NCBI RefSeq assembly: GCF_000981895.1
Contig: NZ_LATD01000188.1
Coordinates: 1 to 43,492 of the forward strand
Direction: 5' to 3'
DNA from: Streptomyces odonnellii
GTDB taxonomy: Bacteria; Actinomycetota; Actinomycetes; Streptomycetales; Streptomycetaceae
DNA length: 43,492 nucleotides
The notes under the pieces were generated by a model. The model searched no databases, had not been told where the DNA came from, and was given only the letters and a program-made list of their open reading frames with translations. Shown here in pieces: positions 32,890-41,579 of this stretch. Positions within the stretch are counted from its first letter, which is position 1. Every line of letters begins with the position of its first letter. The position numbers were made by a program, and so were the translations under genes.

Positions 32890-32960
32890 CGCTGCCGGCT
32901 CACTCACTCACACACGCACGCACCCATACGCACGTACACGCAAGCACGACCGCATCCCCA
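32890..32960 (+). repeat. CA/GCA-rich low-complexity leader before the SDR gene
   Basis: A run of CACT, CACA and ACGCA-type units with almost no runs of G (CTCACTCACTCACACACGC and similar) separates the hydrolase stop from AGGAGG at about 32959-32965. It is a simple, unstructured spacer; no gene is present. Confidence 0.5.
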
Positions 32961-32971
32961 GGAGGAACACC

Positions 32972-33733
32972 ATGAAGGTCGCCATCGTCACGGGCGCCAG
33001 CTCCGGCATCGGACAGAGCGCCGCGATCGAGATCGCCAGGCGCGGAACCGGAGTCATCCTGACCTACGCCAACAACCCGCGAGGAGGGCTGGAGACGGCC
33101 GCCGCCATCGAGAAGGAGGGCGGCACCGCCGTCGCACTGCCGCTGAACGTCGGTGAGTCCGGTACCTTCGCGGCCTTCCGTGACTCGGTGGCCGACGCGC
33201 TGCGCGACACCTGGCGGCGCGACACCTTCGACTACCTGGTGAACAACGCGGGTTTCGCACAGACGTCGTTGATCGAGGACATGACCGAGGAGATGTTCGA
33301 CGGCCTCATGCGGGTGCTGCTCAAGGGACCGTACTTCCTGACGCAGAAGCTGCTGCCCCTGATGGCGGACGGCGGGGCCATCGTCAACACGAGCAGCAGC
33401 TCGGCGACGACGGCCACCGGCGTGGAGCCCGGCTACTCGGTTTACGCGTCGATGAAGGGCGGCCTGGACGTGCTGACCCGGTACATGGCCAAGGAATTCA
33501 GCACACGGGGCATCCGTGTCAACGCCGTCTCGCCGGGATCGACCCGCACCCGGATCGGCGACGACGCCTTCACCCGGTTCCCCGAGGTCGTCCCGGCCCT
33601 CGCCGCGAAGACCGCGCTCGGCCGGGTCGGTGAACCCGACGACATCGGAGCGATGATCGCGACACTGGTCTCCGACGAGAGCCGCTGGGTCACCGCCCAG
33701 AACATCGAGGTATCGGGCGGCTACAACCTCTAG
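32972..33733 (+). CDS. Short-chain dehydrogenase/reductase
   Basis: A 253-residue classical SDR. TGASSGIG at residues 7-14 binds the NAD(P) cofactor, NNAG is at 91-94, the catalytic Ser is in NTSSSSAT, and Tyr158/Lys162 form YASMK. The cofactor loop LTYANNPRG lacks an obvious Asp at the end of beta-2, which fits NADPH rather than NADH. The C-terminus GVxxxNIEVSGGYNL matches the family. It is last in the ABM/hydrolase/SDR operon, with AGGAGG upstream of ATG 32972. The substrate is unknown. Confidence 0.92.
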   Translation: MKVAIVTGASSGIGQSAAIEIARRGTGVILTYANNPRGGLETAAAIEKEGGTAVALPLNVGESGTFAAFRDSVADALRDTWRRDTFDYLVNNAGFAQTSLIEDMTEEMFDGLMRVLLKGPYFLTQKLLPLMADGGAIVNTSSSSATTATGVEPGYSVYASMKGGLDVLTRYMAKEFSTRGIRVNAVSPGSTRTRIGDDAFTRFPEVVPALAAKTALGRVGEPDDIGAMIATLVSDESRWVTAQNIEVSGGYNL

Positions 33734-33812
33734 GACCGGACCGGCAGAGCACTGGGCCCTGCCCGGCCGGTCAGGTGACCGACCGGACCCGGCTCGTGCG
33801 GACGTACGGCTG

Positions 33813-34388
33813 TCAGACGGCCACGCCGAAGTCGGCGGCGATACCGGCCAGGCCGGAGGCGTACCCCTGGCCGACCGCGCGGAACTTCCACTCCGCCCCG
33901 TTCCTGTAGAGCTCGCCGAAGACCATCGCGGTCTCGGTCGCCGCGTCCTCGCTCAGGTCGTAGCGGGCGATCTCGGCGCCGCCCGCCTGGTTCACCACCC
34001 GGATGAAGGCACCCCGGACCTGGCCGAAGCTCTGGCCGCGGTTGTCGGCGTCGTGGATCGACACCGGGAAAACGATCCTCGTGATGTCCGCCGGTACGGA
34101 GGCCAGGTCGACCCTGATGGACTCGTCGTCGCCCTCGCCCTCACCCGTGAGGTTGTCGCCGGTGTGCTCCACCGAACCGTCCGGGCTGGTCAGGTTGTTG
34201 TAGAAGACGAAGTGCCGGTCGGAGGCGACTTTGCCGGAGTCGTTCAGCAGCAGGGCGCTGGCGTCGAGGTCGTAGTCGGCGCCCGTGGTCGTACGCACGT
34301 CCCAGCCCAGTCCGACCAGTACCGCGGTCAGTCCCGGGGCTTCCTTGCTCAGCGAGACATTGCCGCCCTTGCCGAGGCTCACACCCAT
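33813..34388 (-). CDS. terD: TerD family protein (tellurite resistance/stress)
   Basis: A 191-residue TerD protein. It opens [20 protein letters not shown] and has [20 protein letters not shown], the acidic calcium-binding loops DYDLDAS and [20 protein letters not shown], and [26 protein letters not shown], and the ending [20 protein letters not shown] segment. TerD proteins bind Ca2+ and act in tellurite, oxidative-stress and phage-defence phenotypes. The start ATG 34388 follows GGAAAGGGAAAC. Its promoter carries a palindrome at 34450-34465 that recurs upstream of spo0M. Confidence 0.93.
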   Translation of the reverse strand: MGVSLGKGGNVSLSKEAPGLTAVLVGLGWDVRTTTGADYDLDASALLLNDSGKVASDRHFVFYNNLTSPDGSVEHTGDNLTGEGEGDDESIRVDLASVPADITRIVFPVSIHDADNRGQSFGQVRGAFIRVVNQAGGAEIARYDLSEDAATETAMVFGELYRNGAEWKFRAVGQGYASGLAGIAADFGVAV

Positions 34389-34449
34389 GTCGTTTCCCTT
34401 TCCCGTGTCCGGGGGCGTCCGCTCGGCGCCCCGGTGACCGTAACCGAAA

Positions 34450-34465
34450 TCTACAGCACTGTAGA
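34450..34465 (-). promoter_or_regulatory. Palindromic operator overlapping the terD promoter
   Basis: TCTACAGCACTGTAGA: 7-bp arms TCTACAG/CTGTAGA around CA, 62 bases before the start codon. Read on the minus strand it ends TGTAGATT, so its right arm overlaps a possible -10 TAGATT. A copy differing at one base is upstream of spo0M. Confidence 0.6.
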
Positions 34466-34590
34466 AATTGGTTGCTCGCTGCGGCCGGTCGGCGCCCTGC
34501 GTCCGGCAGCGCCATGAAACGGGTGCGGGGCAAGCGAGTCCGGGCCGCCGGGAAGGGGCGGCCCGGACACGCTGTGGCGGCGAGGGCGCG

Positions 34591-35628
34591 TCAGCCCTCG
34601 TCGCCCTCCTCGTCGTCACCTTCGAAGAAGTCGCCGACCTCGTCCACCACTTCGGCCGCGACCATCCCGCCGACCACGCCGACGGCCAGCCCTGCGGCCC
34701 CGGCGGCGATCACGGTGCCCATACCGGGCCCGGAGCGCTGGCCGTGCCCCTCGTCATGATGATGTCCGCCGTGGCCGTAGTGCCCGCCGCCATGATGGGC
34801 GTCGCCGTGCCCGTACGAAGCGTGTGAGCCGTGCGAGCCATGGGCGCCGTACGCCGCTCGGTGTTCGATCAACTGACGCATCCAGCCGTCGACTTCGGCA
34901 TACCAGTTGACCTGTCCGACGTCGTAGTGGCTGACGGTGAAACGGGTCACCGCGTCATGGCCGCCGGAGAAGAGGCCGCCGCGCTTGTCGGCCTCCAGGA
35001 CCACCTCCATCCCGCCGGGATTGGCGAGGAAGGTCACCTCGATCTCGTTCACCTGGTGCGCGTACTGCGCGGGAGGGGTGAGCTCGATCTCCTGGTAGAA
35101 GGGCAGTTGCTGACCCGTGCCGCGGATGTGCCCGTACTCCAGGTCCGCGGACTTGAACCCGAAGCCGAGCTGTCCGAGGGCTTCGAGGATCGCCTCCTGG
35201 ACCGGCAGCGGCCGTACGGAGAGCTGGTCGAGGTCGCCCTTGTCCCTGGCGCCGGCCACCGACAGCTCGGTGCGGACGCCGAGGGCGATCCCCAGGGGCT
35301 GGCCGTACAGTTCGGTGACCGGGGTCTCCCAGGGCAGCACCACGCTGAACGGGATACTGAGCCGTTCGTTCTCGGCGAGACGGAAGTTGCCGCCGACGGT
35401 GAAGCGGTCGAAGACGACCGTCCCGTCCGACTCCCCGCCGTCGTGCTCGGCCTCGACCCGGGCCACAAGCTCCAGGGTGATGTGCTCGACCGTGAAGTCG
35501 GCGCCGCCGCCCTTCATATGGACCTGTCCGGTCAGTGCGCCGCCGGGCAGCACCGCGTCCGCGTCGAGGACCGTGTCCACCTCCGGACCGCCGACGCCGA
35601 GTGAGCCGAGCAGCCGCTTGAACACCAT
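34591..35628 (-). CDS. Spo0M (SpoOM) family arrestin-like protein with His-rich tail and C-terminal hydrophobic helix
   Basis: A 345-residue protein. It opens [20 protein letters not shown], then has the arrestin-like beta-sandwich ([79 protein letters not shown]), the Spo0M signature. Residues about 259-300 are rich in His and Gly ([20 protein letters not shown]), then a small-residue hydrophobic stretch ([20 protein letters not shown]) and an acidic end (DDEEGDEG) follow. The tail extends beyond the usual Spo0M of about 255 residues and suggests metal binding and membrane association. Spo0M proteins influence sporulation and cell-cycle control. Start ATG 35628 follows GAAGGAG. Confidence 0.88.
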   Translation of the reverse strand: MVFKRLLGSLGVGGPEVDTVLDADAVLPGGALTGQVHMKGGGADFTVEHITLELVARVEAEHDGGESDGTVVFDRFTVGGNFRLAENERLSIPFSVVLPWETPVTELYGQPLGIALGVRTELSVAGARDKGDLDQLSVRPLPVQEAILEALGQLGFGFKSADLEYGHIRGTGQQLPFYQEIELTPPAQYAHQVNEIEVTFLANPGGMEVVLEADKRGGLFSGGHDAVTRFTVSHYDVGQVNWYAEVDGWMRQLIEHRAAYGAHGSHGSHASYGHGDAHHGGGHYGHGGHHHDEGHGQRSGPGMGTVIAAGAAGLAVGVVGGMVAAEVVDEVGDFFEGDDEEGDEG

Positions 35629-35699
35629 CGTGGCGTTCACTCCTTCTCTGTTACGTGTCGCCCGGAGCGGCCGGGAGAGCCGTACCGCCCCGCGCATTA

Positions 35700-35715
35700 T
35701 CTACACTGCTGTAGA
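35700..35715 (-). promoter_or_regulatory. Palindromic operator overlapping the spo0M promoter
   Basis: TCTACACTGCTGTAGA; on the minus strand TCTACAGCAGTGTAGA, 15 of 16 bases equal to the terD site on the plus strand. It continues TGTAGATAAT, so a -10-like TAGATAAT overlaps it, 72 bases upstream of the start codon. Confidence 0.6.
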
Positions 35716-35893
35716 AGCATAGGCTCGGGACGTCGTCCTCCGGCGGCATTCCGGCGGTCCGGGGGAAATGAGTCCGAAAACCGTCCGGCCGGGAACGAAG
35801 CGCGCGTTGTGAGCGGTACGTCCGCGTCGGCGGGCGGGCCGTCGACGGCTCCGGCTGCTCGGGCTGCTACGGCTATGGCTTCGGCCGCTCCGG

Positions 35894-36394
35894 CTACTCC
35901 GTACTCGCGGACGCCACCGCCTCCGGCGACGCGTCCTCGCAAGGGCGTGGCCAGGGGCGGCCCACATAACGCTCCACGTCGGAGTTGAACCGCTCCAGCG
36001 CGTCCGAGAAGGCCGTGACCTCCTCGGGGCTCCAGTTTTCCAGTACGCGCCCGAGCCCGTTGACCACGACGTCACGCTCCTTGTGCAGCCGGTCCCGGCC
36101 GACGGACGTGATACGGAATTTGCGGGCTATGCCGCCGTCGGGATCCGGCACCCGGTCGACCAGGCCGGCCCGTAGCATCGCCGAGGTCTGCCGGTTGAGC
36201 GTCGACACGCCGAGGCCGAAGGCGTCCGACAGCTCCGCGACCGACATCGGGCCCTCCAGCTCGATCCTGCTGAGCAGCAGGTACGCGCTGCGGTCCATCA
36301 GGCCACCGCCGCGCTTGCCCCGGGGTGTTGTGACGGAGTGGCGTCCCAGGAGCATCAGCTCGCGCTCCAGCCGTCGTCGGCTTTCCGTCGTCAC
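35894..36394 (-). CDS. MarR family transcriptional regulator
   Basis: A 166-residue regulator with the MarR winged-helix: YLLLSRIELEGPMSVAELSD, AFGLGVSTLNRQTSAMLRAG (recognition helix), LVDRVPDPDGGIARKFRITS (wing) and VGRDRLHKERDVVVNGLGRV. It is divergent from an MFS efflux gene and is presumably its repressor. The start is the GTG at 36394 with a strong AAGGAGG. The C-terminal tail beyond VGRPWPRP is low complexity. The noncoding strip 35716-35893 beyond the stop holds only degenerate GGCTNC repeats. Confidence 0.9.
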   Translation of the reverse strand: MTTESRRRLERELMLLGRHSVTTPRGKRGGGLMDRSAYLLLSRIELEGPMSVAELSDAFGLGVSTLNRQTSAMLRAGLVDRVPDPDGGIARKFRITSVGRDRLHKERDVVVNGLGRVLENWSPEEVTAFSDALERFNSDVERYVGRPWPRPCEDASPEAVASASTE

Positions 36395-36446
36395 GGTGAT
36401 CCTCCTTCATCGTTTCTTTGCCGGGTCTTTCCTCTTGTATACCACC

Positions 36447-36503
36447 GGATGTGCATGATGCATATCGCGTGTACGATGCTCATCGTTTGCATGATGCACA
36501 TCC
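36447..36503. promoter_or_regulatory. Array of palindromes between MarR and MFS genes (operator)
   Basis: TGCATGATGCA occurs at 36452-36462 and 36488-36498, each a palindrome with a single central base. Between them ACGATGCTCATCGT (36473-36486) is a perfect palindrome. The outer blocks GGATGTGCATGATGCA (36447-36462) and TGCATGATGCACATCC (36488-36503) are inverted copies with one mismatch. The array sits at the divergent promoters and is the expected MarR binding region. Confidence 0.7.
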
Positions 36504-36534
36504 CCGTCCGCGGTTCCGCCATGGAGGAAACAAC

Positions 36535-38013
36535 GTGAACGCCCAACAGTCCGGCCCCAGCGTGCACGCCGGCCCCGGTCCGCATTCCGGGGGGACCGTG
36601 ATCGTGCTGGCGTGCGCCGGAATCGTCGCCGCCCTGATGCAGACCCTGGTGGTGCCGCTCGTCGGCGAGCTGCCGCAGATCCTGCACACCACCGCCTCCA
36701 ACGCGTCCTGGGCGGTGATCGCCACCCTGCTGGCGGGGGCGATCTGCACTCCGGTCATGGGCCGGCTCGGCGACATGTTCGGCAAGCGGCGCATGCTGCT
36801 CGTCTCGATACTGCCGCTGGTGGCGGGCTCGGTGACCTGCGCCCTGGCCGACTCGCTCGCTCCCATGGTGATCGGACGGGCCCTCCAGGGCATGGGCATG
36901 GGCATCGTCCCGCTGGGCATCAGCGCCGTACGCGATGTCGTACCGGCCGAGCGGGTGGGCTCCTCCATCGCCCTCATCAGCGCCTCCCTGGGGATCGGCG
37001 GGGCACTCGGCCTGCCGATCGCCGCCGCCGTGGCCGAGAACATGAGCTGGCGCGTCCTGTTCTGGGGCTCGGCCGGCCTCGGCGCCGTGATCGGTGTGCT
37101 GATCTGGCGGGTCGTACCGCGCATCGAGCCCACCGGGCGCGGCGGCTTCGACTACGTGGGCGCCGCCGGGCTGGGCTCCGGACTGCTGTGCCTGCTGCTG
37201 ACGGTCTCCAAGGGCGCCGACTGGGGCTGGACGAGCGGCACCACACTCGGCCTGTCCGCCACGGGCGTCGTGCTGCTGCTGCTCTGGGGCCGCTGGGAGC
37301 TGCGCGTCACCGACCCGCTCGTCGACCTGCGGGTCACGGCCAGGCGCCAGGTCCTGCTGACGAACCTCGCCTCGGTCGTCGTCGGCTTCTCGATGTACGC
37401 GCAGTCGCTCATCGTGCCGCAGTTGCTCCAGCTCCCCGAGGCCACCGGCTACGGTCTCGGACAGTCGATGCTCGCCGCGGGTCTGTGGATGATGCCCGGA
37501 GGCCTGTTCATGATGGCCCTCTCCCCGGTGGGCGCGAAGCTCTCCGCGGCCCGCGGCCCCAAGGTCACCCTGTTCGTCGGGTCCCTGGTCATCGCCGCCG
37601 GCTACATCTCGTCCCTGTTCCTGATGGGCGAGGCCTGGGGCCTGATGATCGTCGTCTGCATCGGCAGTACGGGCGTCGCCCTGGCGTACGGTGCCATGCC
37701 CGCGCTCATCATGTCCGCCGTACCCCAGTCCGAGACGGCGGCCGCCAACGGCTTCAACGCGCTCATGCGCTCCGTGGGCACCTCTGTCTCGGCCGCCGTC
37801 GTCGGTGTCGTCCTGGCGCAGATGACCGTCCGGATGGGCGGGTACGAGATCGCCTCGGAGAACGGGTTCCGTACGGGCATGCTCATCGGCGGAGGCGTCG
37901 CGCTGGTCGCGGCCGCCATCACCCTCGCCATCCCCGGCCGCAAGGCGGCCCTGGGGGAGCGTACGGCCGTATCCGCTGTCCCGCAGGAGGCCTCGGACCT
38001 CGCCCGGAGCTGA
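36535..38013 (+). CDS. MFS drug efflux transporter (DHA2 type, 14 transmembrane helices)
   Basis: A 492-residue antiporter. It has a long row of hydrophobic helices, including TVIVLACAGIVAALMQTLVV and ASWAVIATLLAGAICTPVMG, with the MFS motif A RLGDMFGKRRMLLVS, motif C-like GIGGALGLPIAAAVAENMSW, RVLFWGSAGLGAVIGVLIW, a central linker, and six or more further helices. It probably exports a drug or toxic compound by proton exchange. GTG 36535 is preceded by GGAGGAAAC. It is divergent from and likely repressed by the MarR gene. Confidence 0.92.
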   Translation: MNAQQSGPSVHAGPGPHSGGTVIVLACAGIVAALMQTLVVPLVGELPQILHTTASNASWAVIATLLAGAICTPVMGRLGDMFGKRRMLLVSILPLVAGSVTCALADSLAPMVIGRALQGMGMGIVPLGISAVRDVVPAERVGSSIALISASLGIGGALGLPIAAAVAENMSWRVLFWGSAGLGAVIGVLIWRVVPRIEPTGRGGFDYVGAAGLGSGLLCLLLTVSKGADWGWTSGTTLGLSATGVVLLLLWGRWELRVTDPLVDLRVTARRQVLLTNLASVVVGFSMYAQSLIVPQLLQLPEATGYGLGQSMLAAGLWMMPGGLFMMALSPVGAKLSAARGPKVTLFVGSLVIAAGYISSLFLMGEAWGLMIVVCIGSTGVALAYGAMPALIMSAVPQSETAAANGFNALMRSVGTSVSAAVVGVVLAQMTVRMGGYEIASENGFRTGMLIGGGVALVAAAITLAIPGRKAALGERTAVSAVPQEASDLARS

Positions 38014-38078
38014 GTTCCTCCGGCGGGACCGCCTTCGTCCGGGGCGCGGATGCCTGGGGGGCGAAATTAAGTCAGTCG

Positions 38079-38109
38079 CTTGCATTACCCCCAGGGCCAC
38101 AGTTAACTG
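38079..38109 (+). promoter_or_regulatory. Promoter of the P450 operon with palindrome over the -10 box
   Basis: TTGCAT is followed after exactly 17 bases by TTAACT, a plausible vegetative promoter, 54 bases before the P450 start. CAGTTAACTG at 38100-38109 is a perfect 10-bp palindrome covering the -10 box and could bind the TetR protein encoded third-hand downstream (39386-40033). Assignment is by inspection only. Confidence 0.45.
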
Positions 38110-38162
38110 ATCACAAGCGCAAATCCAGCTTCGACGCAGAGCCGGCTTCGAGGAGACATGCG

Positions 38163-39383
38163 ATGAGCCACAGTGAGAGCGATCAGGTGCTGAGCTATCC
38201 GATCTCCAGCGCGGCCGCGCTGGAGCCCCCGGCGGAGTGGGAGCGGCTGCGGGACCAGTGCCCGGTCGCCCGGGTGAAGCTGCCCAGTGGTGACGAGGCC
38301 TCGCTGCTGACCCGCTACGACGATGTGAAACAGGTGCTGTCCGACCCGCGGTTCACCCGGCGGCTCAGCGCCGTCGGCGCCGCACGCGTTTCGGCCGACG
38401 GGTCGGGCGGGGTGTTCAACGGCTCCATGGCGAACACGCTTCCCCAGGGCGGCGAGGGACATCAGCGGTGGCGCCGGATGGTCGGCCGGTGGTTCACCGC
38501 CAAGCGGATGGCGGCGCTGCGGCCCGGCATCGAGGAGATGGCCGACCGGCTCGTCGACGAGATGGTGGAGCGCGGCCATCCGGCGGACCTGAAGGCGAGC
38601 CTCGGCTTCCCGCTGCCGGTGTGGGTGATCTGCGATCTGCTCGGTGTCCCCGACTCGGACCGCGACAAGTTCGCCCACTGGTCCGACACCCTGCTCAATC
38701 TGACCCGCTACACCCAGGCCGAGATCGACGCGGCACAGCGGGAATTCGCCTCGTACATGGCCGGCCAGGTCGCGGCCAGGCGGGCCGAGCCGGGCGAAGA
38801 CCTGCTCAGCGAGCTGATCGCCGGTACGGATGCCGACGGCGGCGGTCTGACCGACGCGGAGCTGGTGGGCACCGGCCAGGGGCTGCTGGTCGCCGGGCAC
38901 GAGACGACGGCGAACATGATCGGGAAGATGGCCGGCATGCTGCTGGCCGACCGGCGGCTCTGGGAACGGCTGGTCGCGGACCGCTCGCTGGTGCGCTCCG
39001 CGGTGGAGGAGGCGCTGCGGTACGACGCGAACCCCGGGTTCGGCATGCCGCGGTATCTCGACCAGGAGGTCGAGGTCGGCGGAGCCGTGCTGCCGCCGGG
39101 CACGACCGTGGTGTGCAGCATGGCCGCGGCCAACCGCGACGAGTACGCGTTCGACGGCGCCGGGGAGATGGATCTGGGCCGGAGCCCGAATCCGCATCTC
39201 GCCTTCGGCGTCGGCCCGCACTCCTGCCTCGGACAGGCTCTGGCCCGTACCGAACTCCAGGCGGTCCTCTCGGTGCTGCTGCGCCGGCTTCCCTCGCTGG
39301 AACTGGCCGTACCGGCGCGGGAGCTGCGCCGGGTGGAGGGCCTTGTCGTCGGCGGACTCCGCGAACTGCCGGTGCGGTGGTGA
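38163..39383 (+). CDS. Cytochrome P450 (first copy)
   Basis: A 406-residue soluble bacterial P450. I-helix AGHETTANMIGKMAGML carries the oxygen-activating Glu/Thr pair. ExxR is in EEALRYDANPGF. The heme loop HLAFGVGPHSCLGQALAR contains the axial Cys355. The N-terminus WERLRDQCPVARVKLPSGD and YDDVKQVLSDPRFTR are typical of the CYP105/CYP107 kind. Substrate hydroxylation needs electrons from a ferredoxin and reductase, both of which follow in this cluster. Start ATG 38163 follows GAGGAG at moderate spacing. The stop overlaps a possible GTG start of the TetR gene, so they are coupled. Confidence 0.93.
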   Translation: MSHSESDQVLSYPISSAAALEPPAEWERLRDQCPVARVKLPSGDEASLLTRYDDVKQVLSDPRFTRRLSAVGAARVSADGSGGVFNGSMANTLPQGGEGHQRWRRMVGRWFTAKRMAALRPGIEEMADRLVDEMVERGHPADLKASLGFPLPVWVICDLLGVPDSDRDKFAHWSDTLLNLTRYTQAEIDAAQREFASYMAGQVAARRAEPGEDLLSELIAGTDADGGGLTDAELVGTGQGLLVAGHETTANMIGKMAGMLLADRRLWERLVADRSLVRSAVEEALRYDANPGFGMPRYLDQEVEVGGAVLPPGTTVVCSMAAANRDEYAFDGAGEMDLGRSPNPHLAFGVGPHSCLGQALARTELQAVLSVLLRRLPSLELAVPARELRRVEGLVVGGLRELPVRW

Positions 39384-39385
39384 CC

Positions 39386-40033
39386 ATGACGGGCAAGGCC
39401 GTCCGTACGGCCCGGGCCGACGCGACACGGGAGCTGATCCTCACCGCGGCGGAGCGGCTGTTCGCGGAACACGGCGTATTCGCAATTTCCAATCGCCAAG
39501 TGAGCGAAGCCGCGGGGCAGGGCAACAATGCGGCGGTCGGCTACCACTTCGGTACCAAGGCGGATCTCGTACGGGCGATCGCGCACAGACACAACGAGGG
39601 GATAGAGCGGCTGCGCCTGCGGATGGTCACCGAGGCCGACGGCTCCACCGACACCCGGGACTGGGTCGCCTGTCTGGTGCGCCCGGTCACCGAATATCTC
39701 GACGCGCTGGGCAGCCCCACCTGGTACGCCAGGTTCGGCGCGCAGGTCATGACCGACCCGGCCCTGCGCGACATCATGGTCCAGGAATCGCTCAGCTCGC
39801 CGTCGCTGCACCGGATCGCGGACGGACTCGACCGGTGCCTCGCCGGCCTGCCCGCCGATGTGCGGGCCGAGCGCAATGACATGGCCCGACAGCTCATGGT
39901 GCACATGTGCGCCGAGCGGGAGCGCGCGCTCGCCCAGGGCACCCCCACCCCACGATCCAGTTGGCGCGACGCCGGTACGGGCCTGGTCGACGCGATCGTC
40001 GCGTTGCTGCTGGCACCCGTCTCACACGCCTGA
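39386..40033 (+). CDS. TetR family regulator within the P450 operon
   Basis: A 215-residue regulator. The HTH reads LILTAAERLFAEHGVFAISN, RQVSEAAGQGNNAAVGYHFG and TKADLVRAIAHRH; the recognition helix NNAAVGYHFGTK is the form seen in the TetR group with a TetR_C_17-like C-terminus. The C-terminal part is helical (VACLVRPVTEYLDALGSPTW, YARFGAQVMTDPALRDIMVQ). It lies two bases after the P450 stop on the same strand, so it is co-transcribed and probably autoregulates the P450 cluster. ATG 39386 is used; GTG 39380 would overlap the P450 stop. Confidence 0.88.
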   Translation: MTGKAVRTARADATRELILTAAERLFAEHGVFAISNRQVSEAAGQGNNAAVGYHFGTKADLVRAIAHRHNEGIERLRLRMVTEADGSTDTRDWVACLVRPVTEYLDALGSPTWYARFGAQVMTDPALRDIMVQESLSSPSLHRIADGLDRCLAGLPADVRAERNDMARQLMVHMCAERERALAQGTPTPRSSWRDAGTGLVDAIVALLLAPVSHA

Positions 40034-40083
40034 GGAAGGAACGACCCCCCCATGCAATTACGCGAACCGCAGGAGTGCCGACG

Positions 40084-40284
40084 ATGAAGGTAACGGTGGA
40101 CGAGGCCATGTGCTGCGGCGCGGGCCAGTGTGTGCTGCTCGCCCCGGACGTGTTCGACCAGCGTGACGAGGACGGCGTGGTGGTGCTGCTCGACGCGGCC
40201 CCGCCCGAGCCGCTGCACGCCGTCGTCCGGGAGGCCGCCAGTGTGTGTCCGGCCGCCGCGATCTCGCTGGGCGAGGGGGCGTGA
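40084..40284 (+). CDS. 3Fe-4S ferredoxin (first copy)
   Basis: A 66-residue ferredoxin. Cys10, Cys16 and Cys55 (CCGAGQC and SVCPAA) are the ligands of a 3Fe-4S cluster as in the CYP105 partner ferredoxins of Streptomyces; Cys11 is an extra cysteine next to the first ligand. FDQRDEDG is shared with the second ferredoxin. It passes electrons from the reductase encoded next to a P450. AGGAG lies upstream of ATG 40084. Its stop overlaps the reductase start (GTGA). Confidence 0.93.
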   Translation: MKVTVDEAMCCGAGQCVLLAPDVFDQRDEDGVVVLLDAAPPEPLHAVVREAASVCPAAAISLGEGA

Positions 40285-41477
40285 CCGCCCCCGCCGGCGT
40301 CCTTGTGGTCGGCGCGTCCGCCGCCGGCCTCGCCACGGTGGAAGCCCTGCGGCGGGGCGGCTACCCGGGCGCGGTGACCGTACTGGGCGCGGAGCCCCAT
40401 CTGCCGTACGACCGGCCGCCGTTGTCCAAGCAGGTGCTCTCCGGCGCCTGGCAGCCGGACCGGGCTCTGCTGCGACCGCGAGACGTACTGGCGGCACTGG
40501 ACGCCGAGTTCGTCCTCGGCGACCCGGCCGTCGGCATGGACGCACCGGCACGTTCCGTGCGCACCGCGTCCGGACGGACACTGCGCGCCGACACCATTGT
40601 CGTAGCCACCGGCACGAGCCCCAGAACCCTTCCCGGGCAGGCAGGTCTGGCCGGGGTCCATGTCCTGCGCACCCTCGACGACGCGCTGGCGCTGCGCGCC
40701 GGTCTGCTGCGGTGCGCGCGGCTGGTGGTCGTCGGGGACGGAGTGCTCGGCGCCGAAGTCGCCGCCACCGCCCGGACCATGGGCCTGGACGTCACCCTCG
40801 CTGGTCCTCAGCGGGCCCCCATGGCGAGCCAGCTCGGCCGGCCGGTCGCCCACCGGCTCGCCGAACTCCACACCGAGCGCGGGGTACGCCTCCGTATGGG
40901 AACGGGCGTACGCGGACTGACCGGCGCCCGGGGCACGGTCACCGGGGTGAGCCTGGACACCGGCGAGGTGCTGCCGGCCGACCTGGTCGTAGTGGCGATC
41001 GGAGGCGACCCGGTCACCGGATGGCTCCACGACAGCGGTCTGCCGGTGGACAACGGCCTGGTGTGCGACTCACGCTGCCGGGCTGCCGACGGGATCTACG
41101 CCGTCGGGGACGTCGCACGGTGGCACCACGACCAGCTCGGCACGCTGCTGCGGCTTGAGAACCGTACCAACGCCACCGAACAGGCTGTCGCCGTCGCGGC
41201 CGACATCCTCGGCGGCGACCGGCCGTACACCCCCGTGCCGTACTTCTGGACCGACCAGTTCGGCACCAGGATCCAGGTGTACGGCGTGCTCCCCGCCGAC
41301 GCCGAAGTGACCGTGGTCGACGGCGACCCGGAGACCGGGCGATTCGTCGCGCGCTACAGACGCGACGGCGAGGTCACCGGCGTACTCGGCTGGAACATGC
41401 CCAAGCAGGCGCGCATGCGCCGCCAAGAGGTCGCGGACGCGCTCGCCGCGTCCGACTCCGCGTCCGCGGCGCACTGA
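40281..41477 (+). CDS. FAD-dependent NAD(P)H:ferredoxin reductase
   Basis: A 398-residue class I oxidoreductase. It has the FAD-binding VLVVGASAAGLATVEALRRG, the PYDRPPLSK motif of ferredoxin reductases, the NAD(P)-binding VVVGDGVLGAEVAATARTMG, and the second FAD motif GIYAVGDVARW. C-terminal YFWTDQFGTRIQVYG is the reductase dimer domain. It supplies electrons to the 3Fe-4S ferredoxin for the P450s. GTG 40281 overlaps the ferredoxin stop in GTGA, so the two are translationally coupled. It is the only reductase in the cluster, so it likely serves both P450/ferredoxin pairs. Confidence 0.93.
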   Translation: MTAPAGVLVVGASAAGLATVEALRRGGYPGAVTVLGAEPHLPYDRPPLSKQVLSGAWQPDRALLRPRDVLAALDAEFVLGDPAVGMDAPARSVRTASGRTLRADTIVVATGTSPRTLPGQAGLAGVHVLRTLDDALALRAGLLRCARLVVVGDGVLGAEVAATARTMGLDVTLAGPQRAPMASQLGRPVAHRLAELHTERGVRLRMGTGVRGLTGARGTVTGVSLDTGEVLPADLVVVAIGGDPVTGWLHDSGLPVDNGLVCDSRCRAADGIYAVGDVARWHHDQLGTLLRLENRTNATEQAVAVAADILGGDRPYTPVPYFWTDQFGTRIQVYGVLPADAEVTVVDGDPETGRFVARYRRDGEVTGVLGWNMPKQARMRRQEVADALAASDSASAAH

Positions 41478-41579
41478 CTCCCTGCCGTCCGCGCCGCGCA
41501 GGCCCTCCCCGCGGCGCGGCTGCCCGCTCGGGTCCGGTGACCCGGGCCCACTGACCCGGGCCCGGCCGGGCGTACCCCC

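Noticed and set aside
35840..35893. GGCTNC repeats as a CRISPR-like or coding repeat
   Set aside because: The units are short, degenerate and GC-driven, with no spacers or regular period; they look like low-complexity sequence beyond the MarR stop.
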